Source: Clostridia bacterium
Lineage (GTDB): Bacteria > Bacillota > Clostridia > Christensenellales > CAG-138
Length of the DNA: 64,000 bases
Direction: 5' to 3'
NCBI GenBank assembly: GCA_017545535.1
Contig: JAFWMS010000021.1
Span: 62,001-126,000 of the forward strand
The position numbers and the translations under genes are program-made. The notes beneath the pieces were generated by a model. It was given only the letters and a program-made list of their open reading frames with translations. It had not been told where the DNA came from and ran no database searches. Below are positions 25,174-32,360 of the stretch, one piece after another; positions within the stretch are counted from its first letter, which is position 1; each line of letters begins with the position of its first letter.

Positions 25174-27483
25174 ATGATCGTAGGAAAAAGTGTGCCCCGC
25201 GTTGACGCGTTCGATAAGGTGACCGGGCGTGCAAAATACACGGACGATCTATGCGATCGAAGCGCTCTGCTCATCCGGGTGGTGCGCTCCACCATCGCCC
25301 ATGGGTTCGTGAAATCCGTGGACATCTCCGAAGCCATGAAGGTGCCGGGGGTCGTGCGGATCTTCACCTGCTTTGACGTGCCCGATATCCCCTTCCCTAC
25401 GGCCGGACACCCCTGGTCCGTGGAGGAGGCCCATCAGGATGTGGCGGATCGACTGCTGCTCAACCGGCACGTTCGCTACTATGGCGACGACGTGGCGGCG
25501 GTGGTGGCTGAAAACGAGGTGGCCTGCGCCCAGGCGGCACGGCTGGTGAAGGTGGAGTATGAGGAGCTGCCCTTCGTCCTTGACCCCATAGAGGCCATGC
25601 AGGAGGGTCAGCCCCAGATCCAGGAAGCCTTCCCCCGCAATATCCTGAAGCACACCTCTCTCCGCATAGGCAACTATGAGGAAGCCCGCCAGGAGCCGGG
25701 CCTCGTCTGCATCGACAAGTGGTACACCACCCCCACGGTCCAGCACTGCCACATTGAAAACTTTATCTGCTACGCCTATGAGGAGACCGGCAAGACCGTC
25801 ATCGTCTCCTCCACCCAGATCCCCCACATCGTGCGCCGCACGGTGGGCCAGGCTTTGGGCGTGCCCTGGGGTTCCGTCCGTATCATCAAGCCCTATATCG
25901 GCGGCGGCTTCGGCAACAAGCAGGACACCCTCTACGAGCCCCTCTGCGGCTGGATCTGCAGGGAGCTGGGCGGCCGGCTGGTGAAGATCGACATCCCCCG
26001 GGAGGATACCTTCATCAGCAACCGGGTCCGCCATGCCATCAAATTCCATATCATCTCCTACGTGCGGCCCGACGGTACCTATGTGGCGAGGAAGCTGGAG
26101 ATGTTCTCCGACCAGGGCGCCTACGCCTCCCACGGCCATTCCATCGCTGCCAAGGGCATGGGTTGCTTCCCTCAAATGTATCCCTGTCCCAACCTCGAAT
26201 GCGACGCCTATACGGTCTACACCAACAAATCCGTGTCCGGCGCCATGCGCGGCTACGGCATCCCCCAGGCCATGTTCGCCTATGAAAGCCATACCGACGA
26301 CGTGTGCAAGGCCCTGGGCCTTGATCCGGTGGAGTATCGACGCAAGCACATCATGCCCGTAGGGTTCAAGGATGGATTCTCCAAGAACGAAAACTACTTC
26401 GACACCTTCAACCAGTGCATGGACAAGGCCATCGCCTACATGGACTACTGGAAGAAGCGGGAAGCCTTCAAGGACCAGAGCGGCCCCATCCGCAGGGGCA
26501 TCGGTCTTTCCTGCTTCTGGTATAATACGGGCGTTTGGCCCATCTCCCTGGAGCATTCCTCCTGCCGCATGGTCCTGAACCAGGACGGCACCATCCAGCT
26601 GCAGGTGGGCGAAACAGAGATCGGTCAGGGCGCGGACACGGCCTACGCTCAGATGGCGGCAGAGGTCATCGGTCTGCGGGATTATACGGACGTGCACGTG
26701 GTTTCCAATCAGGACACGGATGTGACTCCCTTCGGCCTCGGGGCGTACGCCTCTCGTCAGACCTACATGTGCGGCTTCTCAATCACGCAAACGGGCCAGA
26801 TCCTGAAGAAGAAGATCCTGGAATACGCCAACGAGCTCACCCGGGTGCCTGTATTCGATCTGGATATCGAGGAGGGCAACATCATCCGCGTCACGGACGG
26901 CCGGGTGCTGATGCCCCTGTCTGATTTGGCGACGGAGGCCTTCTACAGCCTGACCCACAGCGTCCATATCACGGCGGAGTCCACCTATCAGATCAAATCC
27001 AACGCATATTCCTTCGGCTGCTGCGTCGCCGAAGTGGAGGTGGACGTGCCCCTGTGCCGGGCCCAGGTGAAGAAGATCATCAACGTTCACGACTGCGGTC
27101 GGCTCATCAACCCGGCTTTGGCGGAAGCCCAGGTGGAGGGCGGCATGAGCATGGGCATCGGCTACGCCCTTTCCGAGCAGCTTCTGTACGACCCCAAGAC
27201 CGGTCGGGGCCTCAACAACAACCTCCTCGATTACAAGCTCTCCACCACGCTGGATCACCCCCATTTGGAGGCCCAGTTCGTGGAGAACCCCGAGCCCACC
27301 AATCCCTTCGGCACCAAGGCCCTTGGCGAGCCCCCGGCCACGCCCGTGGCGCCGGCCATCCGTAACGCCATTTTGAACGCAACCGGCGTGGAGGTGGATG
27401 ATCTGCCCATGAACCCCAAGGTGCTGTTCAAGCGCTTCAGCGAGGAAGGCCTCATTCACGATCTCTGGAGAGAGGAGAAATAA
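25174..27483 (+). CDS. xdhA: xanthine dehydrogenase, molybdenum-binding subunit
   Basis: A 769-residue molybdopterin subunit of the xanthine-oxidase family. It has the N-terminal a/b-hammerhead (RAKYTDDL) and cofactor-domain motifs IGGGFGNKQD, SGAMRGYGIPQ, GETEIGQGADT, and the catalytic glutamate region KALGEPPATP. AAAGGAGG precedes the ATG. With the FAD and Fe-S subunits downstream it forms a three-subunit hydroxylase oxidising hypoxanthine/xanthine. Deaminases on both sides support purine as substrate; electron acceptor and selenium dependence cannot be read here. Confidence 0.94.
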   Translation: MIVGKSVPRVDAFDKVTGRAKYTDDLCDRSALLIRVVRSTIAHGFVKSVDISEAMKVPGVVRIFTCFDVPDIPFPTAGHPWSVEEAHQDVADRLLLNRHVRYYGDDVAAVVAENEVACAQAARLVKVEYEELPFVLDPIEAMQEGQPQIQEAFPRNILKHTSLRIGNYEEARQEPGLVCIDKWYTTPTVQHCHIENFICYAYEETGKTVIVSSTQIPHIVRRTVGQALGVPWGSVRIIKPYIGGGFGNKQDTLYEPLCGWICRELGGRLVKIDIPREDTFISNRVRHAIKFHIISYVRPDGTYVARKLEMFSDQGAYASHGHSIAAKGMGCFPQMYPCPNLECDAYTVYTNKSVSGAMRGYGIPQAMFAYESHTDDVCKALGLDPVEYRRKHIMPVGFKDGFSKNENYFDTFNQCMDKAIAYMDYWKKREAFKDQSGPIRRGIGLSCFWYNTGVWPISLEHSSCRMVLNQDGTIQLQVGETEIGQGADTAYAQMAAEVIGLRDYTDVHVVSNQDTDVTPFGLGAYASRQTYMCGFSITQTGQILKKKILEYANELTRVPVFDLDIEEGNIIRVTDGRVLMPLSDLATEAFYSLTHSVHITAESTYQIKSNAYSFGCCVAEVEVDVPLCRAQVKKIINVHDCGRLINPALAEAQVEGGMSMGIGYALSEQLLYDPKTGRGLNNNLLDYKLSTTLDHPHLEAQFVENPEPTNPFGTKALGEPPATPVAPAIRNAILNATGVEVDDLPMNPKVLFKRFSEEGLIHDLWREEK

Positions 27484-27486
27484 GCC

Positions 27487-28371
27487 ATGTACGATATGAA
27501 AGAACTATATGAAGCCTTCTCAGTACAGGAGGCCATCGAGCTCCGTCTGGCCCACCCCGAGGCACAGATCATCGCCGGTGGGTCCGACGTGTTGGTCCAG
27601 ATGCGGGAGGGCAAGCGGGCCGGCAAGGAGCTGATCTCCATCTACCTGATCGACGAGCTCAGGGGCGTGTCCCTGGACGAGGACGGCGCCATTCGCATCG
27701 GGTCTTTGACCAGCTTCTCCCACATCACGAAGGACCCCATTATCCAGAAATACATCAATGTGCTGGGCGAAGCCGTGGACCTGGTGGGCGGGCCCCAGAT
27801 CCGGAACATCGGCACCATCGGCGGGAACACCTGCAACGGTGTGACCAGCGCGGACTCCGCCTCCACCCTTCACGCCTGGGAGGCCATCATCGAGCTCACG
27901 GGACCCAACGGAAAGCGGCTGGTGCCCATCCGTGACTTCTATATCAAGGCCAGCTCCGTGGACATCCGGGAGGGTGAGATCCAAACCGCCATCCTTATCC
28001 CCAAGGCAAGCTATGAGAACACCTTCGGCTCCTATTATAAATACGCCATGCGCAACGCCATGGACATCGCCACCACGGGCTGCTCCGTGAACGTGCGGCT
28101 GTCCCCCGACAAGCAAACCTTCGACCGGGTGCGCATCGCCTATGGCGTGGCGGGGCCGGTGCCCATGCGGGCGCCCTCGGCGGAGGCGCTCATCCAGGGC
28201 AAGCCCCTCACCATGAAGAACGTGGAAGCTTTCTCTTTAGAGGTCTTACAGGATATCAATCCCCGGGATTCCTGGCGGGCGCCCAAGGCCTTCCGGCAGC
28301 ATATCGCCGTGGAGATGGCCAAGCGGTGTCTCATGGAAGCCACCAAGCGCTGTGGAGGTGAAATCAAATGA
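27487..28371 (+). CDS. xdhB: xanthine dehydrogenase, FAD-binding subunit
   Basis: A 294-residue FAD-binding PCMH-type subunit: IIAGGSDVLVQMREGK, GSLTSFSHI, QIRNIGTIGGNTCNG and AGPVPMRAP. It starts 3 nt after xdhA and overlaps xdhC by ATGA. It passes electrons from the Fe-S subunit to the acceptor. Confidence 0.94.
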   Translation: MYDMKELYEAFSVQEAIELRLAHPEAQIIAGGSDVLVQMREGKRAGKELISIYLIDELRGVSLDEDGAIRIGSLTSFSHITKDPIIQKYINVLGEAVDLVGGPQIRNIGTIGGNTCNGVTSADSASTLHAWEAIIELTGPNGKRLVPIRDFYIKASSVDIREGEIQTAILIPKASYENTFGSYYKYAMRNAMDIATTGCSVNVRLSPDKQTFDRVRIAYGVAGPVPMRAPSAEALIQGKPLTMKNVEAFSLEVLQDINPRDSWRAPKAFRQHIAVEMAKRCLMEATKRCGGEIK

Positions 28372-28856
28372 AGGATCAGTATCGGCTCATCGAATTCAAT
28401 CTGAACGGCAAGGACGTGGCCTGCATGGTGGATTGCCGGGCTTCCCTCACCGATATGCTCCGCAACGACTTCCGGCTCACCTCCGTGAAGAAGGGATGCG
28501 AGGTGGGCGAATGCGGCGCCTGCAACGTGATCATCGACGGAGAATGCTACAACTCCTGCATCTATCTGGCCGTATGGGTCCGGGGCAAGCATGTGCGAAC
28601 GCTGGAAAGCCTGATGGGCCCCAACGGGGAGCTCTCCGATATCCAGCAGGCGTTCATCGACGAGACCGCCGTCCAATGTGGTTTCTGCACGCCCGGGTTC
28701 ATCATGTCCGCCGTAGAGATCTTGGAATCCGGCAAGCTCTATACCCGGGACGAGCTCAGGAAGCTCCTCTCGGGGCATCTGTGCCGCTGCACCGGGTATG
28801 AGAACATCCTCAACGCCGTGGAAAAGACCATGAAAAAGCGGCTGGGGATTGTATAG
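28368..28856 (+). CDS. xdhC: xanthine dehydrogenase, [2Fe-2S] subunit
   Basis: A 162-residue subunit with two [2Fe-2S] clusters: the plant-ferredoxin site CEVGECGACNVIIDGEC and the helical site QCGFCTPGF...CRCTGYENI. Last gene of the adeC-xdhABC operon. A strong hairpin terminator follows at 28917-28957. Confidence 0.94.
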   Translation: MKDQYRLIEFNLNGKDVACMVDCRASLTDMLRNDFRLTSVKKGCEVGECGACNVIIDGECYNSCIYLAVWVRGKHVRTLESLMGPNGELSDIQQAFIDETAVQCGFCTPGFIMSAVEILESGKLYTRDELRKLLSGHLCRCTGYENILNAVEKTMKKRLGIV

Positions 28857-28879
28857 TATTTTTATATGATTTGCGACTT

Positions 28880-28902
28880 TTTTCTTTTCGGTGAAAAGAA
28901 AA
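28880..28902. repeat. AT-rich palindrome
   Basis: TTTTCTTTTC/GAAAAGAAAA arms around GGT, just after the xdhC stop; first of three consecutive hairpins in the xdhC/ADP-ribosylglycohydrolase intergenic region. Confidence 0.5.
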
Positions 28903-28916
28903 CGCCGCCCAAAAAG

Positions 28917-28959
28917 AAAAGCTTAAGAAGGGATTTTTGTCCGTTTCTTAAGCTTTTTT
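28917..28959 (+). terminator. terminator of the adeC-xdhABC operon
   Basis: 13-nt arms AAAAGCTTAAGAA and TTCTTAAGCTTTT with a 15-nt loop, followed by T residues. Confidence 0.8.
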
Positions 28960-28979
28960 ATATCAGTAAAGTTCTTTTG

Positions 28980-29007
28980 GACACCTTTTCTTTCAAGAAA
29001 AGGTGTC
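28980..29007. repeat. 13-bp perfect inverted repeat, probable bidirectional hairpin
   Basis: GACACCTTTTCTT and AAGAAAAGGTGTC separated by TC, 20 bp beyond the 3' end of the convergent ADP-ribosylglycohydrolase gene. Probably terminates that gene, though no long U-run follows. Confidence 0.5.
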
Positions 29008-29026
29008 AACTATTTATCATTTCATC

Positions 29027-29998
29027 TTATTCCTGAGGAATGGTGGACAGACGCACGGCGTAAGCCCGGATTACGTTGCAGAGCTCCACCCCGTCCCGCC
29101 ACTCCACGGGGATGGCCCCCGCCCCCAGCAGCATGCCCATGATGTTCCCGCAAATGGAGCCGGTGGAATCGGAATCCCCGTCGTGATTCACAGCGAGGCG
29201 CACGGCCTGTGGGAAGTTATTGGGGAAACTAAGCGCGCTGTAGACGGCGATGGACAGCGCTTCCTCTCCTACCCAGCCGCCGCCTAACTCCTTGACCGTA
29301 GGCGCGCAGGGACGCCCCTCCTCCGCCAAAGCGGCGGCCTTCTCTAAGCCAGCCAGTGTGCTCTCCGCGCCCTCAATCTCCTCAAGCTCCGCCATGACGT
29401 CCGTCACCGCGTCTGGCAGGGACTGGCCGTAATACAGCCGCTGCAGAAGCATGGCCAAGGCGCCCGCGGAGATGTACCCGCCTGGATGGCCATGGGTGAT
29501 AGCTGCCACGCGGCAGCCTAAGCTGAAAGCATCCGGGAAAACGGCGCAGGGAGCCACCCGCATGACGCCGCCGCAGCCCCGGCTGTTGTTGATCGGCTTG
29601 GCCAGGGTGCCCATCTTCCCGCCGCTGAGGCTGGAAAGACAGGTGGATCCCGGCGCGCGGGAGGCGTAGAGCGGCTTTTCGTTGAGCAGCCCGCCCTCAT
29701 ACTTGGCGCCGGGCATCTTAGCGAGGGACTGGGTATAGTACCAGCGCAGATAGGAGCGATAGACGCATTTGACCGGCGATCGCTTCGTCTTATAGGCGTT
29801 CAAAAGCCCTTCCGCCGTAAATAGGGTCATCTGCGTATCGTCGGAGATAAGGTTGCTGTTGGAGATATCGCGCACGCCGGCGCCGCCGAAGTATCGCGCG
29901 ATCTCGGCATAGCGCATGAACTCCACGGGATACCCCATGGCATCCCCGATGGCGCCGCCCAAAAGGCACCCGATCATCCGACTTTTCCGGCCAGGCAT
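29027..29998 (-). CDS. ADP-ribosylglycohydrolase family protein
   Basis: A 323-residue DraG-like hydrolase. Metal-binding motifs are GDAMGYPVEF, SDDTQMTLFT and HDGDSDSTGSICGNIMG. Such enzymes remove ADP-ribose from proteins, nucleic acids or small molecules; the target is unknown. The ATG at 29998 has AAGGAG 8 nt upstream; in-frame codons further up lack an SD. It stands alone between the purine cluster and the GNAT gene. Confidence 0.9.
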   Translation of the reverse strand: MPGRKSRMIGCLLGGAIGDAMGYPVEFMRYAEIARYFGGAGVRDISNSNLISDDTQMTLFTAEGLLNAYKTKRSPVKCVYRSYLRWYYTQSLAKMPGAKYEGGLLNEKPLYASRAPGSTCLSSLSGGKMGTLAKPINNSRGCGGVMRVAPCAVFPDAFSLGCRVAAITHGHPGGYISAGALAMLLQRLYYGQSLPDAVTDVMAELEEIEGAESTLAGLEKAAALAEEGRPCAPTVKELGGGWVGEEALSIAVYSALSFPNNFPQAVRLAVNHDGDSDSTGSICGNIMGMLLGAGAIPVEWRDGVELCNVIRAYAVRLSTIPQE

Positions 29999-30091
29999 GG
30001 ACGCAACTCCTTCCGTATCTATTGTTTTATACCATATCACATGTTCATACTTTGTTCAATATATTTTTGAGATTTTTGGATACAAAAATGG

Positions 30092-30131
30092 AAGATATGG
30101 TGATCGATTCCTTGATCCGTCACCATATCTT
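30092..30131 (-). terminator. hairpin terminator after the GNAT gene
   Basis: 12-nt perfect arms AAGATATGGTGA and TCACCATATCTT with a 16-nt loop; on the minus strand a T5 run follows three bases later. Confidence 0.65.
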
Positions 30132-30158
30132 GGGTCAAATCGGTAATATATGGAATGT

Positions 30159-30782
30159 TCAGCTCTTTCTCAGAACGTGCCAAACGACTCCGCCGCCGAA
30201 GCCGCAGCCTTCATACAGGTCGCGGGGAGAAGACGGATCGTCTTCCTTTCCAGAGACGGTCACAAAACTGGCTTTACCCACCATTCGAAACAGCAGCTCG
30301 TTGACGATGATCCTTCCCCATCCTCGACGACGATGCGCCGGGGAGACCTGGATCCATTCCAATATCCCCTCCCCCATGTCCCTGTCCAGCTCCGCAATGC
30401 CGGAGGCCACGATCTCTCCAGTACTGTTGTCCACGATGGCCAGCCAAAGGTCGGGCGAATAGGTGGGATGCAAGCGATAGGCAGTTAGCTCCGCCTCAGT
30501 TACTCTTTCCTCCTCATAGCAGGAAGCGATATGCTCGGACAGCGTCCTTTCATCAGGGCATGCAAAGCGGTATCCCTCGGGCAGGCTCGGCGCCTCGATC
30601 CCCTGCATACGGTGGATAAGCTTGAAATAGGGGGTGTCAATATAGCCCGCGTGATCCTCTTGCAGGCGCGGGTCGTCCTCCCGTAGGATCAGCAGGTCAT
30701 CGGGGATAAATATGCTGTTTGTCTTCCAGAACGGCAGGGACGAGGCCCCGCATGGATCGTGAAGGTAGTGAGCTTTTTCCAT
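30159..30782 (-). CDS. GNAT-family N-acetyltransferase
   Basis: A 207-residue acetyltransferase. The N-terminal YLHDPCGASSLPFWK is typical of a Firmicute GNAT group. The acetyl-CoA site is seen in EWIQVSPAHRRRGWGRIIVNELL (the RRxGxG loop as RRRGWG), and LYEGCGF closes the fold. The substrate is unknown. The ATG at 30782 lies about where transcription should begin from the promoter at 30789-30817, so the mRNA may be leaderless. It lies immediately downstream of the tandem tmRNA-associated repeats. Confidence 0.85.
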   Translation of the reverse strand: MEKAHYLHDPCGASSLPFWKTNSIFIPDDLLILREDDPRLQEDHAGYIDTPYFKLIHRMQGIEAPSLPEGYRFACPDERTLSEHIASCYEEERVTEAELTAYRLHPTYSPDLWLAIVDNSTGEIVASGIAELDRDMGEGILEWIQVSPAHRRRGWGRIIVNELLFRMVGKASFVTVSGKEDDPSSPRDLYEGCGFGGGVVWHVLRKS

Positions 30783-30788
30783 AAATAA

Positions 30789-30817
30789 AGTATAGCACAG
30801 CAAAGATATGAGCACAA
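30789..30817 (-). promoter_or_regulatory. promoter of the GNAT gene (leaderless type)
   Basis: On the minus strand TTGTGC (complement of 30812-30817), 17 bp, TATACT (complement of 30789-30794). The -10 ends 6 bp before the ATG, leaving no room for an SD. The -35 lies 4 bp past repeat copy B. Confidence 0.7.
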
Positions 30818-30821
30818 CCAT

Positions 30822-30924
30822 GTGGAGGTGGGGAGAGTCGAACACTCGCCTGCGGGCTCGCTCAGGTCACAGCTCTGAGGCCCCACTGGGGCCTCATTCA
30901 CTACTGTGACCAGTTCGACTCTCC
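30822..30924 (-). repeat. tRNA-3'-end-associated structured element (copy B)
   Basis: Minus strand: outer 12-bp stem GGAGAGTCGAAC/GTTCGACTCTCC, second stem GGTCACAG/CTGTGACC, joint TAGTGAAT, hairpin GAGGCCCC-AGT-GGGGCCTC, joint AGAG, then a small GCC/GGC hairpin. It ends with a 22-nt exact copy of the tmRNA 3' end (30822-30843 equals 31130-31151). Distal unit of a tandem pair; with copy C it fills the 345-nt gene-free stretch 30783-31127. Confidence 0.8.
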
Positions 30925-30935
30925 GCCTCAAAAAA

Positions 30936-30973
30936 CCAAAAGAAAACCACCCATATGGGTGGTTTTCTTTTGG
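30936..30973. terminator. 38-bp perfect palindrome between element copies
   Basis: The half-sites CCAAAAGAAAACCACCCAT (30936-30954) and its exact complement (30955-30973) abut without a loop. It occupies the place that the terminator has behind the tmRNA gene, and probably served as the terminator of the neighbouring unit. Confidence 0.7.
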
Positions 30974-31077
30974 TGGAGGTGGGGAGAGTCTCTTCTCGGC
31001 CTCGACGGCCTCGGTCAGGGCGCGGGAAAACAGTCCACTGGACTGTTTTCTGACACGCGCCCAGTTCGACTCTCCCC
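30971..31077 (-). repeat. tRNA-3'-end-associated structured element (copy C)
   Basis: Minus strand: outer stem GGGGAGAGTC/GACTCTCCCC, second stem GGGCGCG/CGCGCCC, hairpin AAAACAGTCC-AGT-GGACTGTTTT, small hairpin GGCC-GTCGA-GGCC. It ends with a 20-nt exact copy of the tmRNA 3' end (30971-30990 equals 31128-31147). Proximal unit of the tandem pair behind ssrA. Confidence 0.8.
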
Positions 31078-31088
31078 TTACCCATTGT

Positions 31089-31128
31089 ACAAACAAAAAC
31101 ACCGCACATAGGCGGTGCTTTTGTTTGT
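31089..31128 (-). terminator. palindromic terminator after the tmRNA gene
   Basis: Arms ACAAACAAAAACACCGC and GCGGTGCTTTTGTTTGT around a 6-nt loop, ending at the tmRNA CCA. Very similar to the tRNA-Ala terminator. Confidence 0.8.
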
Positions 31129-31485
31129 GGTGGAGGTGGGGAGAGTCGAACTCCCGTCCGAGAACATGATGACCCAACTTTCTACGAGCGTAGCCGTCGT
31201 ACAAGTATTCCCCTTGCGGCGCTCCCAACGGCGGGATCGCCGGTCCGGTAGCTTCATAAAGTCCGGTCCGGGGCAAAGCTTACCCGGGTTCGTTCCCTAT
31301 CCTAAATGACGCCCGTGTCTGAGACGATAGGTCTTCTCAGGCGGACGCTGTCACGCGCTTAGGCAGCGACAGGAAGTGCGTTGTAGTTGTCTGTTATGTT
31401 TAAACAGGTCCCGCTTTTAACGAAGCTCGGGGCTTCGGCTCGCTTATCCGGCCCTCACTATCCCCGTCGAAACCATTTCACCCCC
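31128..31485 (-). ncRNA. ssrA: transfer-messenger RNA
   Basis: A 358-nt tmRNA for ribosome rescue. The acceptor GGGGGTG (5') pairs with CACCTCC, with the G3-U70 alanine identity pair and encoded CCA. The 5' domain has the characteristic ATGGTTTCGACGGGG, and the T-arm is GGGAGTTCGACTCTCCC. The tag frame ends in TAA and reads approximately DNYNALPVAA after the tRNA-borne alanine, possibly with one extra Thr codon first. smpB, whose protein partners it, is 10 bp upstream. Two partial copies of its 3' end follow as repeats C and B. Confidence 0.96.
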
Positions 31486-31495
31486 ATGGGATAGG

Positions 31496-31966
31496 TTACC
31501 GCACTTTGTAATCCTTCATGCGCCGGTCCATCTCCCGATCGGCATCCTTCTCGGCGATATCGTGGCGCTTGTCATACAGCTTCTTGCCCTTGGCCAAAGC
31601 CAGCTCCACCTTCACCTTCCCGTCCTTGAAGTAGACGGACAGAGGGATCAGGCTGTAACCATCGGCCTGCTGTTTGCCGTAGAGCTTGGTGATCTCCCGC
31701 TTATGGGCCAGGAGCTTTCTTGTCCGGAAGGGATCGTGGTTGAAGATGTTGCCCTGCTCATAGGGGCTGATGTGCATGCCCTGGAGCAGCAGCTCTCCCT
31801 TTTTAACAAGGGCATAGCTGTCCTTCAGGTTCAGCGCGCCCTTGCGGATAGACTTCACCTCGGTACCCGTCAGCGCGATGCCGCACTCCAGGGTATCTTC
31901 GATGAAATAGTCATGGCGGGCCTTCCGATTGACGGCGGCCACTTTTATCCCCTTATGGACGGGCAT
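31496..31966 (-). CDS. smpB: SsrA-binding protein SmpB
   Basis: A 156-residue SmpB that delivers tmRNA to stalled ribosomes. Family features are [42 protein letters not shown], the [10 protein letters not shown] segment and the basic C-terminal tail ([17 protein letters not shown]). Length is standard. It is directly upstream of ssrA, the usual pairing. Confidence 0.97.
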   Translation of the reverse strand: MPVHKGIKVAAVNRKARHDYFIEDTLECGIALTGTEVKSIRKGALNLKDSYALVKKGELLLQGMHISPYEQGNIFNHDPFRTRKLLAHKREITKLYGKQQADGYSLIPLSVYFKDGKVKVELALAKGKKLYDKRHDIAEKDADREMDRRMKDYKVR

Positions 31967-32039
31967 CTTTTTCCTTTCACTCTTCCAAATAAAAAGCGGT
32001 ACAACGAAGGATCGCTGTACCGCTCTTCATACAGCTTCT

Positions 32040-32270
32040 TTAACCGAGGCACATGAGCACCAGCGCCAGCACAGCGATGATACAGGCACAAACGAGGGTG
32101 ATCCTCTTGAGCTGAAGATCCTTCTTGGCCTCCCGACCCTTCACGCCGAAGGACTCGGTATCGCTGCCATAGGCAGCGCCCAGACCGGCAGACTTGCTCT
32201 TCTGCATCAACACGGCCACGATCAACACGACCGCCACAAGAACGAGCAGGACTTGAATCGCGATTCTCAT
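32040..32270 (-). CDS. secG: preprotein translocase subunit SecG
   Basis: A 76-residue membrane protein with two TM helices (about residues 3-22 and 55-74) and the loop LMQKSKSAGLGAAYGSDTESF typical of SecG. GGGAGG is 7 nt before the ATG at 32270. It supports SecYEG-dependent export. The position between glycolytic genes and smpB is common in Firmicutes. Confidence 0.93.
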   Translation of the reverse strand: MRIAIQVLLVLVAVVLIVAVLMQKSKSAGLGAAYGSDTESFGVKGREAKKDLQLKRITLVCACIIAVLALVLMCLG

Positions 32271-32360
32271 ATTACTTCCTCCCAAAATGACTGCGTGTGC
32301 TATTATACCACCATGTTTCCAGGTTTGCAAGGGTGATATTTAGCTGTTTTTCGACAAGTT

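Noticed and set aside
30822-31128. CRISPR array
   Set aside because: The repeats are two, not regular in length, and contain tRNA-derived ends and covarying stems rather than identical repeats with unique spacers; no cas genes.
30689-31309. Open frames across the tmRNA and its downstream repeats
   Set aside because: They run through tmRNA sequence, hairpins and duplicated 3' ends, have no ribosome-binding sites and no protein-like composition.
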